Source of the DNA: Oceanobacillus polygoni | Lineage (GTDB): Bacteria > Bacillota > Bacilli > Bacillales > Amphibacillaceae | Direction of reading: 5' to 3' | DNA: 64,000 nucleotides | Assembly: GCF_008304605.1 (NCBI RefSeq) | Contig: NZ_PIJY01000018.1 | Coordinates: forward strand, 1-64,000 | Shown: positions 34,505 through 42,111 of the stretch, one piece after another | How positions within the stretch are numbered: position 1 is the stretch's first letter | Layout: each line of letters starts with the position of its first letter | Position numbers and translations under genes: made by a program | The notes under the pieces: model-generated | The model's input: only the letters and a program-made list of their open reading frames with translations | Database searches by the model: none | What the model was told of the DNA's origin: nothing

Positions 34505-35054
34505 TCGGGAAGATTTTGAATTAAAGCCTATAAGGGAACAAGATTTAAAAATCGTACTTCAATGGCGAAACTCTAAAAGAATTAAATCATTTATGTATAC
34601 GGATCATCACATTACTTGGGAGGAGCATTGCCGATGGTTCGAAAACGTAAAGAAGGATTCACAAAAGAGAGTGCTGCTCCTCTATCATAAAGATCAACCA
34701 TTAGGATTAGTTAATTTTACGAATCTTGATAAAGAAAATGCTCGATGCTATTGGGGGTTCTATATTGGGGAAGAAACTGCCCCCAAAGGATCTGGGACGG
34801 TTATGGGAATTTTAGCCTTGGATAAAATTTTTAAGGAGGAAGGATTACACAAAGTGTGTTCAGAAGTAATTCATACAAATAGTGGGAGTTTCCATTATCA
34901 TAAGAAATTAGGCTTTGAAACAGAAGGTAGATTTGTCGATCATCTTTGGAAGAATAATCAATATTTAGATGTTATTCCGATGGCTTTATTTCTAGATAAA
35001 TGGGAAAAAGTGAGAGTGGAACTTTTGCGTGAGCTGGAAGGAGGGACATCATGA
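34497..35054 (+). CDS. pseH: GNAT N-acetyltransferase, PseH type
   Basis: Acetylates the 4-amino group of the UDP-sugar with acetyl-CoA. About 185 residues with GNAT features: VLQWRNSKRIKSFMYTDHHI at the front, an acetyl-CoA loop EETAPKGSGTVMG near 97, and NSGSFHYHKKLGFETEGRF near 135 typical of PseH/RimJ-like enzymes. The longer open frame is rejected because GGAGGAG precedes this ATG, which overlaps the pseG stop. It overlaps pseI by four bases at the other end. Confidence 0.82.
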   Translation: MINREDFELKPIREQDLKIVLQWRNSKRIKSFMYTDHHITWEEHCRWFENVKKDSQKRVLLLYHKDQPLGLVNFTNLDKENARCYWGFYIGEETAPKGSGTVMGILALDKIFKEEGLHKVCSEVIHTNSGSFHYHKKLGFETEGRFVDHLWKNNQYLDVIPMALFLDKWEKVRVELLRELEGGTS

Positions 35055-36100
35055 AAGCAATCAAATTGGGAGGGATAGAAGTTGGTAGTAACAACCCACC
35101 GTTTATTATAGCGGAAATGTCAGGGAACCATAACCAATCGTTAGAACGCGCTTTGGAAATAGTAGAAATGGCAGCAAAGGCGGGAGCAAACGCGTTAAAA
35201 ATACAAACATATACAGCCGATACGATGACATTGAATGAGGCAAAGGATGACTTCGTTATTCAGGATTCAAAAAGTATTTGGAAAAACAAATCGCTATATA
35301 AACTATATCAGGAAGCACATACACCATGGGAATGGCATCAGCCTATTTTTGAACGCTGTAAACAATTGGGAATGGTAGGTTTTAGCTCACCGTTCGATGA
35401 AACAGCTGTTGATTTCTTAGAATCGCTCAATGTCCCATTTTATAAAATTGCTTCATTCGAATGTACCGATTTGCCTTTAATACGAAAGGTAGCAAAAACA
35501 AAAAAGCCAATGATCATCTCAACTGGAATGTGCTCTGCTGCCGAAATTGAAGAAACAGTAAATACTGCAAAGGAAGCAGGCTGCAAGGATATAATATTAC
35601 TTAAATGCACAAGCACATATCCAGCATCACCTGAAAACACCAATATACGTACAATTCCACATATGAAGGATTTATTCCAATGTGAGGTTGGCTTATCTGA
35701 TCACACGATGGGTAATGGCGTAGCTGTTGCAAGTGTTGCATTGGGAGCAACCATTATTGAAAAGCACTTTACTCTTTCTCGAAAAGATGGGGGAGTAGAT
35801 GCTAGCTTTTCCCTTGAGCCTCATGAATTGCAAGCATTGGTAACAGAAACCAAAAGAGCTTGGCAATCACTTGGAAGTATAGGGTATGGCTCAACAAAGG
35901 CTGAAAAACCATCAGAAAAATATCGGCGCTCTTTATATGTAACGCAAGATATGAAGGCGGGCGAAATATTAACAAAGGAAAATCTTAGAGTAATTCGTCC
36001 TGGATATGGGCTTCCTCCTAAATACTATGATATATTGTTGGGGAAGAAAATAGTTCATGATGTTGGAAAAGGTACGCCGGTCAGCTGGGATATATTCTAA
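35051..36100 (+). CDS. pseI: Pseudaminic acid synthase, NeuB family
   Basis: Condenses phosphoenolpyruvate with the six-carbon diacetamido sugar to give the nonulosonic acid. The 349-residue protein has the NeuB barrel (PPFIIAEMSGNHNQ, near residue 17; STGMCSAAEIEE near 158; GLSDHTMGNGVAVAS near 216) and a C-terminal SAF/antifreeze-like domain (about 290-349). The opening GGIEVGSNNPPFIIAEMSGNHN is closer to PseI than to sialic or legionaminic acid synthases, though assignment among these by eye is not certain. SpsE of B. subtilis is a relative. Last gene of the operon. Confidence 0.85.
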   Translation: MKAIKLGGIEVGSNNPPFIIAEMSGNHNQSLERALEIVEMAAKAGANALKIQTYTADTMTLNEAKDDFVIQDSKSIWKNKSLYKLYQEAHTPWEWHQPIFERCKQLGMVGFSSPFDETAVDFLESLNVPFYKIASFECTDLPLIRKVAKTKKPMIISTGMCSAAEIEETVNTAKEAGCKDIILLKCTSTYPASPENTNIRTIPHMKDLFQCEVGLSDHTMGNGVAVASVALGATIIEKHFTLSRKDGGVDASFSLEPHELQALVTETKRAWQSLGSIGYGSTKAEKPSEKYRRSLYVTQDMKAGEILTKENLRVIRPGYGLPPKYYDILLGKKIVHDVGKGTPVSWDIF

Positions 36101-36211
36101 TCTATTAGACCACCTTCGAAAAACTAAGCTACTTATCTCTTAATGAAATGGCTATTGCTCTAGTTCTTTGTATTAACCTTCCATATTCACAAGTGTTTTA
36201 TTTCAACTATT

Positions 36212-36270
36212 AGCAGTTTTTTGATAGAAGATAATCAAAAAACTGCTTTTTTCTATCTAGAAAAAAGCAG
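36212..36270 (+). terminator. Terminator of the pse operon with a second interlocked stem
   Basis: AGCAGTTTTTTGAT pairs with ATCAAAAAACTGCT and is followed by T bases. The 3' arm is also the start of another perfect stem, CTGCTTTTTTCTA with TAGAAAAAAGCAG (36243-36270), so two alternative hairpins share sequence. Confidence 0.8.
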
Positions 36271-36672
36271 AGATTTGGTTTCTCGTGCAAAATCTATTAT
36301 TTTTTGATGCTATTTTCGCATGAAATCGTTTCTTTTCTACACATTACTTAGTATGTAACCTATTAAATTTCCTCTATTAATAATCTATTGTTATTTGTTC
36401 TCTGTAAAAGGCAGTTTTATATTTCTGCATTGATAGATCACGATTTTGCTTGCTTTTTTTATAGGAAAGTACTATAGATGAGGCTTTCTCGGAAGGGACT
36501 GAAATCTTAAACTAAAACCTGCGGATGAGTAGGTTATCGACCTTCCTAATATCCAGACATTGAGAATCAGCCCTTCGTTTATAGCCTCAAATCTATATAT
36601 ATACCGCTAGTAATCAATATACAAGACCGCGCGAGTAATCCTATTCGGAGGAAAGAACAGTGGTCTTTTTGA
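36271..36672. other. Intergenic region with a small branched structure
   Basis: About 400 bases with no convincing gene. GGAAGG (36491-36496) can pair with CCTTCC (36541-36546) around an inner AACCT/AGGTT hairpin (36516-36535). Further on AAGACC and GGTCTT flank 30 bases and are followed by T bases, as in a plus-strand terminator. Whether a small RNA lies here cannot be decided. Confidence 0.3.
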
Positions 36673-36819
36673 TTACCTTATTTTCATGCAGCAGCCACTT
36701 CTTCCACTTACTTGTATCGGTCTTTTTTTAATGGATGATGAATCGATAACAATTGGTTGATTAGAAGGTTTTATAAGTTTATGGTTACTTTTTTGGTTGT
36801 TCATTTTTTTGGCTTTCAT
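36673..36819 (-). CDS. 48-residue basic peptide with C-terminal Cys-Cys
   Basis: A short gene that is easily missed: ATG, 47 further codons and TAA, with AAAGGAG nine bases ahead. The product is Lys/Asn/Ser-rich and ends RPIQVSGRSGCCMKIR. It is 61 bases downstream of the JAMM protease gene on the same strand and probably shares its transcript. No family is recognised. The vicinal Cys pair just before a four-residue tail could be used for crosslinking in the spore surface or could be trimmed by the protease; both are speculation. Confidence 0.55.
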   Translation of the reverse strand: MKAKKMNNQKSNHKLIKPSNQPIVIDSSSIKKRPIQVSGRSGCCMKIR

Positions 36820-36837
36820 ATTTATCAACTCCTTTGT

Positions 36838-36862
36838 CGTTATACTGCATTATAGTATAACG
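36838..36862. repeat. Inverted repeat between the JAMM gene and the Cys-Cys peptide gene
   Basis: CGTTATACT and AGTATAACG are perfect nine-base arms around seven bases. It lies in the 61-base gap between two minus-strand genes and lacks a following T run, so processing or an operator is as likely as termination. Confidence 0.5.
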
Positions 36863-36880
36863 GATGCAAAAAAGGTCGGG

Positions 36881-37297
36881 CTATAGCGATGGATTTATAC
36901 AAAAAAGGCATTCCTCATAGCTAGGGGATTTAATGTGATAACATTTTGTAATTGGGGACTTTGTTTTATAGGAAATAATCATCATTTTAACTTTGTTATC
37001 CGGATGATTGACAATATCATAGACTGAAGGAACAGGTGCTGTAGTAGGGTGGGAGTGATAGATAACTAGTACCTGCTCATTCAGCTTCTTAATTTCTTTA
37101 ATGGTGTTTTCGATTGTTTCCTTTTCTACAAAGAAACGTCTATCAGACTTTAATTTATTTTCCAACTGCCAAATTGAATTTATTATACGATTATTACCAG
37201 ACAATAAACCACATGCCTCGAAAGGTAAACAAGACTTACCATGTTCCAGCATTTTATTATAGATAGACTGAGGAATAATTAGCTGCTCTTCTCTCAT
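36881..37297 (-). CDS. JAMM/MPN-family metalloprotease
   Basis: A 138-residue zinc isopeptidase-like protein. The JAMM set is complete: Glu in LPFEACGLLSG (near residue 25) and YHSHPTTAPVPSVYD (near 80), which supplies HxHP, Ser and Asp. Bacterial relatives remove C-terminal tails from ubiquitin-like sulfur carriers or, as Mec+, free cysteine from CysO. The longer open frame overlaps the upstream gene in another frame and is rejected; this ATG begins one base after that gene's stop, indicating translational coupling. No ubiquitin-like or E1-like gene lies nearby, which is unusual. Confidence 0.8.
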   Translation of the reverse strand: MREEQLIIPQSIYNKMLEHGKSCLPFEACGLLSGNNRIINSIWQLENKLKSDRRFFVEKETIENTIKEIKKLNEQVLVIYHSHPTTAPVPSVYDIVNHPDNKVKMMIISYKTKSPITKCYHIKSPSYEECLFCINPSL

Positions 37298-37298
37298 G

Positions 37299-38399
37299 CT
37301 AAACTTTACTTTTAAAGAGAGAAAAAAAGGAGGCAAATTCTTTTTTATTGCTTGATTGCTTTTCCTGATTATTCGTTTTCTTCTCTCCATCATTGTGAAT
37401 TTCATCAGCTGGCATTTCATTGGCAGTAGTTTCGCTTGATGAGTTCGGTGTGAAATCCTTGGCAGAATCATCCTGTTGTTTATTATCGTTCTTTATATCG
37501 GTTTCCAAATGATTCTCTGCATCTATGTGATTTGCTTGATCTTCCTCCAAATATATATAGTCACCAGTAAGAGTTGGATTATCGCTATTCGTAATGAAAG
37601 AATCATTTTCATTCATATGGTTAGTTTCTTTTTTTTTATCTTGTTTATTTGATGCTGTTGTTCTGGTAATTATAGTTTTATTTAATTCATATTGATTATG
37701 CCGATACGTCTTTCTTCCTTTGCTCTTTTGACTCGGGTTTTGCACATCATTAACAGAGTCATTGGAATGAACGATTTGGCCACTTGGCGTCGATTGCATA
37801 AAATTCCGGGATTTTGTTACGTCATTTTTTTTTTGGATTGGTGCTTGCTCGATATATCTGGAAGAATCAAGCATGTTTTGTAATTTTCTGTATTCTGATT
37901 GTTTAGGGGAATGTTGAATAGTTGTATCCTGTTTATGACTATTTGATTCCATGTTTTCTTTTAATTGTAAAATTTCTCCTCTTAGCCGATTGATTTCACT
38001 TTTCCCTTCTACTAACATGTTATCTTGCTTTAAAATCACATGATTTATATTTTCAAGCAGTTCAGTAAAGTGCATTCGCTCGACCTTCTCCATAACCCTA
38101 TTTATATCTTGCTTTAATTGAATAACTGAATCGTTTATGGCATTAACCTTTGCCGTAAGGTCTTTTTCCTGGTATTCATATTCTTCTATCTTGCTTTGAA
38201 AATTATCTTCCATTATCTTCACTTCTCCTTCAAGTTTGGAAAATTTTAACGTTAAGTGATGAAAATCACTTTTTGTCTTAACGTAATCATCTATCACATC
38301 TCCAATTTTTAATGATTCGAGCGTATATTTATAGTATTCGAGCTCTCGATTCAATTCCTCAATCTCCTGAGTATTGTATAATTTGAATTGCTCCACCAT
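37299..38399 (-). CDS. Long coiled-coil protein with disordered tail
   Basis: A 366-residue protein of unknown function. Residues 5-155 are heptad-rich and predicted coiled coil (EIEELNRELEYYKYTLESL and similar). The remainder is a low-complexity Asn/Asp/Lys/Ser tail ending in FASFFSLFKSKV, a short hydrophobic-basic end that might bind membrane or a partner. No TM or signal. AAGGGTG precedes the ATG. It is the first gene of a minus-strand operon with the JAMM protease. The build recalls spore-coat scaffold proteins, but no homology is claimed. Confidence 0.65.
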   Translation of the reverse strand: MVEQFKLYNTQEIEELNRELEYYKYTLESLKIGDVIDDYVKTKSDFHHLTLKFSKLEGEVKIMEDNFQSKIEEYEYQEKDLTAKVNAINDSVIQLKQDINRVMEKVERMHFTELLENINHVILKQDNMLVEGKSEINRLRGEILQLKENMESNSHKQDTTIQHSPKQSEYRKLQNMLDSSRYIEQAPIQKKNDVTKSRNFMQSTPSGQIVHSNDSVNDVQNPSQKSKGRKTYRHNQYELNKTIITRTTASNKQDKKKETNHMNENDSFITNSDNPTLTGDYIYLEEDQANHIDAENHLETDIKNDNKQQDDSAKDFTPNSSSETTANEMPADEIHNDGEKKTNNQEKQSSNKKEFASFFSLFKSKV

Positions 38400-38627
38400 T
38401 AATCACCCTTTTACAGCACATTAATATACTATTGATGAGACACCAATACGTGACAAATGTGCAAAATTTAAACACTTCTTTTTCTGATCTTCTATACTCT
38501 AATCGTATGCATCGTTTATTTGTTTTAAGCTAATGAAAATCACGTATGATGTTGTGTTTGCACGCAGACCGCTTTGATTTATGATATTTTCCTTACTTAA
38601 TATGATGAAATTCCGCTAAATCATTAT

Positions 38628-38655
38628 ACGGCTTGGTGCATTTGTTCATATGCTA
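38628..38655 (+). promoter_or_regulatory. Consensus SigK promoter of the Cys-rich surface protein operon
   Basis: AC, 17 bases, then CATATGCTA, a full match to AC-N16/17-CATANNNTA. A GGAGG ribosome site and the ATG follow at 26 and 42 bases. Confidence 0.7.
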
Positions 38656-38696
38656 CGAATGAAAGAAAATAAACTTATTCGGAGGTGTTTGCAGAT

Positions 38697-39395
38697 ATGC
38701 AAGCAGATAACTTAACAGGGGGTCAGGAACTCCTATGTATCAACACAGAAAAAGTATATGACTGGATTCTTAATGAAGCAACGTTTGATTTAAGTTTGGC
38801 TGATTTGGAATTACCAGTTAACCCTGCTACTGGTGCTCAATTAGAGTGTGCCGACATTGATATTGACACGGTGACTTGTACAGTTGGTCCAACTGCTGTA
38901 GATCCAATTGTCATTTTGGATCGGGTGGATCAGCAATTCGTTATCGATGGCGCACAGGTTACACTTCAACTGGTGAACATTCGTAAAAACTTTGAAGTAA
39001 CCATTTTTGTAGACCTAATACCAGAACTTGGAGGGGCGACAGTAGAAGTCGGTACTGCGGAATTCACGCGCTGTGAACAAGTGATTCTTTGTGCACCTGA
39101 AGGTACAGATGTTAATGTAACTTACACAGATTTAGATTGCTTTGTATGTACCGCTATTTGCGATACAACAACAACAGCAACTCCTGATGAACTTGATGTG
39201 ACAGTTACTGTTCGTCTATGCCAAAGTATTCAGTCCGTTTTTGATGTAACACTAGAGATTGTCGCTGACTTCTGTCAACCAAGGGATATACTTCCAATCC
39301 CTCCATGTCCTGCGCCAACAATTCCGCCTCAATGCCCGGTGGTTTTCCCTAGTACTCCTACTCCTTCTCCTGCTGTTCATGGTGATAAATGTTAA
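38697..39395 (+). CDS. Acidic Cys-rich beta protein, probable spore surface component
   Basis: About 232 residues, very acidic, with some ten Cys spread through beta-rich sequence (LLCINTEKVYDWILNEATFD at the start, VNVTYTDLDCFVCTAICDT later). A Pro/Thr-rich tail ends in VHGDKC. No signal peptide. The build suits a disulfide-crosslinked exosporium or appendage subunit. The VYDW head occurs, as far as I recall, in other uncharacterised spore-surface proteins of Bacillaceae. A GTG 12 bases upstream overlaps the ribosome site, so the ATG is preferred. It heads a unit with the second cassette and a surface-carbohydrate transferase. Confidence 0.6.
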   Translation: MQADNLTGGQELLCINTEKVYDWILNEATFDLSLADLELPVNPATGAQLECADIDIDTVTCTVGPTAVDPIVILDRVDQQFVIDGAQVTLQLVNIRKNFEVTIFVDLIPELGGATVEVGTAEFTRCEQVILCAPEGTDVNVTYTDLDCFVCTAICDTTTTATPDELDVTVTVRLCQSIQSVFDVTLEIVADFCQPRDILPIPPCPAPTIPPQCPVVFPSTPTPSPAVHGDKC

Positions 39396-39464
39396 TCTTC
39401 AAGCATAGATATAAAGAGAGGAATTACTTCTCTCTTTATTTTTTTATGGAGGTGAATTTTTTTA

Positions 39465-40034
39465 ATGAAAAAGATGAATGAAGTACGTCAAAAAATCGTC
39501 GAGTGGCAAGAAATGAACACCTCATATCTAAACGAGATTAAATCTTTGCTATCTGATAAGAAGGCATTGAAGGATTTTCAAGTGATCAGCTATTTTACAT
39601 ACTCCCTTAATTTATTGCATAAAGAAGGCAACGAAAATTATTGTCTAGGTTCTTTTCATATTCAGAATGTAGGTGGAAGGCCGCTTACGAATCCATATAT
39701 ATGTATAAAAGTATCCTCAGATTCACCTTTCGACTTTTCTGGAAAATATCTATATAAAGATTCTAAGCAAAAAATGAGGTTAGCGAATGCGTGGGAACGA
39801 ATAAACGATCCGATGGATAAACAGGAGTATTGGTTAAAACCTGTTGAAAAAAACGTGCTTAACCCTTCTGAAACGCTCTCCTTCTCAAGTTTTCAGATGA
39901 AATGGCTTCCGGAATCTTCTTATGCAGGCAGTATAATGGGGTTCACTTATGGAGACGAGGCGAAAGATGGGATTAATTCCCTTAACCAAATCAATATCAG
40001 TGGTACGATAATCGAGGAGGGTGGAAATGAGTGA
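39465..40034 (+). CDS. Cassette protein A2, paralogue of A1
   Basis: A 189-residue paralogue of the beta-rich cassette protein at 20.8 kb. Shared landmarks are GSFHIQNVGGRPLTNP, FDFSGKY, WERIND, YWLKPVE, LNPSETLSFSSFQ and DGINSLNQINISG. It again begins with a helical stretch (1-35). AGGTGAATTTTTTTA leads to the ATG, 69 bases after the Cys-rich protein gene, with a weak hairpin (AAGAGAGGAATT/ACTTCTCTCTT) in the gap. The next gene overlaps by eight bases. Role unknown; context is spore-surface assembly. Confidence 0.6.
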   Translation: MKKMNEVRQKIVEWQEMNTSYLNEIKSLLSDKKALKDFQVISYFTYSLNLLHKEGNENYCLGSFHIQNVGGRPLTNPYICIKVSSDSPFDFSGKYLYKDSKQKMRLANAWERINDPMDKQEYWLKPVEKNVLNPSETLSFSSFQMKWLPESSYAGSIMGFTYGDEAKDGINSLNQINISGTIIEEGGNE

Positions 40035-40332
40035 TAATCCAAACAATCTAGACCGACAAAAATTAATTAAACAATTAATCGAGAGCTATGAGAAAGAACT
40101 GCAAGATGACGAGGGGCAAAAGGACAATAGCTTCGTCTTTTTGGAAAAAAATACACTACAAATGTTTATCACATTTATGCTGCAACTCTTGGATAAACAA
40201 CATAATTCAGATGAAAAAAGTGATGAAGTTGAATCTTCCGCTCTTCAAGAACTATCATCCGATCTAGAGTTTATAATGGAAGGTAATCAAAAGGCTTTTG
40301 AGGAGCTTATACATATATTAAAAAATACCTAA
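40027..40332 (+). CDS. Cassette protein B2, short acidic partner
   Basis: A 101-residue acidic helical protein overlapping the end of the A2 gene (ATG inside the last codons, GAGGAGGG ahead), so translation is coupled. It has an N-terminal helix (RQKLIKQLIESYEKEL), a hydrophobic middle (LQMFITFMLQLLDKQ) and a C-terminal helix, like the partner in the first cassette. Sequence identity is low; the relation rests on layout and position. Function unknown. Confidence 0.55.
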   Translation: MSDNPNNLDRQKLIKQLIESYEKELQDDEGQKDNSFVFLEKNTLQMFITFMLQLLDKQHNSDEKSDEVESSALQELSSDLEFIMEGNQKAFEELIHILKNT

Positions 40333-40369
40333 GCTTTGCTTATGCTTAAAGGTTACGAGGTGAATAAAA

Positions 40370-41647
40370 ATGGGTAACTTTAAAAGCTGGTTATATCTCC
40401 CGGTAGAAATAAAAGTTAGAGAATTAGATGCTAAATTACTTTTAGCATATCATGCTGCAAAAGAAGGCTACCATGTCATTATAGGTGAGCATAGGATGGT
40501 TGAGTTAGCCTCAAAAACATATCCTGCTGGAATCTTCTTTTCAAAAGGTTACCCGAAAGGATTTAGAAAAAGAATTATTACGAATGCAAAAAGTAATGGA
40601 CATATAGTAGTTGAACTAGACGAAGAAGGCCTAATCTTAAGCGATACATCGCAATACATAGATGACAGAATGAAAGTAGATATGCTTCATTTGGTAACAC
40701 AAGAATATTGTTGGGGAGAATTTCAAAAAGAAACGATTACAAATGCTGCCCCGACATTTGCAAGCAACTGTCATATTGTAGGTCATCCGAGGTTTGATCT
40801 TTTAAAATCAAAGTTTGCCCCTTTGTATAAAAAAGAGGTTGAAGATATAAGAAATAAGTATCATGCGTTTGTTTTGATCAATACAAGATTTTCACTCTAT
40901 AATTCTATAACAGAAAAGAAAAACCAAAATACAGATGCACTCACCTTGTATATTAAACGCTTATATTATCATTTCTTAGATTTGGTCAAAGTGATGTGTG
41001 AGCGATTTCCTGATACTAATTTTATTATAAGGCCACATCCAGGTGAAAGTGTAAACGCTTATCGGGAAGTATTTTCTGAGTACCAAAATGTGCATGTAAT
41101 TCATGAAGGAAATATTATTAAGTGGCTAATGGCTGCAGAAGTAATTGTACAAAATGGGTGCACTTCGAGCATCGAAGCTTTTCTAGTTGGAAGACCGATA
41201 ATTTCATTTATACCAATTACATCAGAAGAATACGAAGTGGTATTTCCAAATGAATTAGGGATTAAAGCTAAGCGTGCAAAAGAGGTTAATAACATATTAG
41301 AGGCTATAATAAATAAACCATTTACTGATAATAGTTATGAACAACAAATAAAAAAGAGCGAAAATTATTTACGTAAGTATTATAAAGGCTCGAATGAAGA
41401 ATTCTCATATGTTAAGATATTACGTTTATTAAGTACTATTAAACTGCCGCCATCATCTAGAAGCTTATCTCCACTACAAAAAACGTTTTATTTAAAAGAA
41501 AACAAGAAAGTAAAATATTTTTTTCCATCCCTTACAAAATCGGAAATACTGCTTTTTTTTAATAAATTAAATAAAGTAGAAAACGATAATAGTCAGTTTC
41601 TCATTAAAAAGTTAGGGACAAATCTTTATGCAATCCAAAAGAAGTAA
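40370..41647 (+). CDS. Surface-carbohydrate biosynthesis transferase-like protein
   Basis: A 425-residue protein of the family annotated as surface carbohydrate biosynthesis protein (TIGR04396-like, from memory), with a GT-B-type fold. It opens WLYLPVEIKVRELDAKLLLA, has a GEHR motif near 33, IVGHPRFD near 136, and NFIIRPHPGES (near 218) with QNGCTSSIEAFLVGRPIISF (near 262) as the nucleotide-binding half. The GHPRFD motif is the same as in the three paralogous transferases, so all four may share ancestry in that domain. No TM. It closes the SigK-type unit. Confidence 0.72.
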   Translation: MGNFKSWLYLPVEIKVRELDAKLLLAYHAAKEGYHVIIGEHRMVELASKTYPAGIFFSKGYPKGFRKRIITNAKSNGHIVVELDEEGLILSDTSQYIDDRMKVDMLHLVTQEYCWGEFQKETITNAAPTFASNCHIVGHPRFDLLKSKFAPLYKKEVEDIRNKYHAFVLINTRFSLYNSITEKKNQNTDALTLYIKRLYYHFLDLVKVMCERFPDTNFIIRPHPGESVNAYREVFSEYQNVHVIHEGNIIKWLMAAEVIVQNGCTSSIEAFLVGRPIISFIPITSEEYEVVFPNELGIKAKRAKEVNNILEAIINKPFTDNSYEQQIKKSENYLRKYYKGSNEEFSYVKILRLLSTIKLPPSSRSLSPLQKTFYLKENKKVKYFFPSLTKSEILLFFNKLNKVENDNSQFLIKKLGTNLYAIQKK

Positions 41648-41653
41648 AATAAA

Positions 41654-41680
41654 AGAAGATACTCATAATTGGTATCTTCT
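41654..41680 (+). terminator. Hairpin after the surface-carbohydrate gene
   Basis: AGAAGATAC and GTATCTTCT are perfect arms with a nine-base loop, just after the stop. The T run is short (TTCTATTG). Confidence 0.55.
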
Positions 41681-41750
41681 ATTGTCAACATATGGAAGAC
41701 TACTGAGGATAGGCTAAGCCTATATTGTAGCTAATGGAAAATAGGGAATG

Positions 41751-41797
41751 CCTTATTTAGTGGCGCAATAAGGGTAGGTGATAAAGAAGCAGCGCCA
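41751..41797 (+). ncRNA. Candidate H-type RNA pseudoknot
   Basis: Stem 1 is CCTTATT (41751-41757) with AATAAGG (41767-41773). Its loop contains TGGCGC (41761-41766), which pairs with GCGCCA (41792-41797) as stem 2. Loop 1 is three bases, the stems abut so they can stack, and loop 3 is 18 purine-rich bases. All 13 pairs are Watson-Crick. This is the geometry of compact pseudoknot riboswitches or sRNA elements. No gene or ribosome site is directly attached; the nearest downstream gene starts about 315 bases later. Confidence 0.4.
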
Positions 41798-42053
41798 ATA
41801 ATGAATAGGGAGAAAATCACTGTAAGATAAATTTTTTCCGTAACAGAGGTAATGCACAGTTTGACATTAGTAATCTTCCTAAAGTTGAACAGTTGATGTT
41901 AACGATTCTTTATCTCTAGACTTTGTTGACGACCTAGTGAGTTCGTTATATCGATACTCATTATATTTTATGTCATAATTCTTAGCTTGGTCAGGCTAAT
42001 TATCCAGTGTATACGTACATTTATGCAGTAATAGGGCGTATATCTCCGCCTGT

Positions 42054-42081
42054 ACCTTTACTCTACTGAAAACATATACTA
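42054..42081 (+). promoter_or_regulatory. Consensus SigK promoter of the small Gly-Cys protein gene
   Basis: AC, 17 bases, then CATATACTA, a full consensus match. It decides the start of the next gene: an in-frame ATG at 42082 abuts the -10 box and would not be transcribed, whereas TTG at 42112 lies behind an AGGTGA site. Confidence 0.7.
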
Positions 42082-42111
42082 ATGGAGTCAAGTAGAAGTG
42101 AGGTGAATTGG

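Noticed and set aside
36655-36732. GTG frame behind GGAGG on the plus strand giving a 25-residue hydrophobic peptide
   Set aside because: It is antisense to the better supported 48-residue Cys-Cys gene, and its hydrophobic product reflects the complement of Lys/Asn codons.
37299-37471. N-terminal 58-codon extension of the JAMM protease frame
   Set aside because: It overlaps the coiled-coil gene in another frame and is not JAMM-like; the ATG one base after that gene's stop gives the normal domain.
42082-42111. ATG start for the small Gly-Cys protein
   Set aside because: The ATG touches the -10 box of a consensus SigK promoter, so it would lie upstream of the transcript start.
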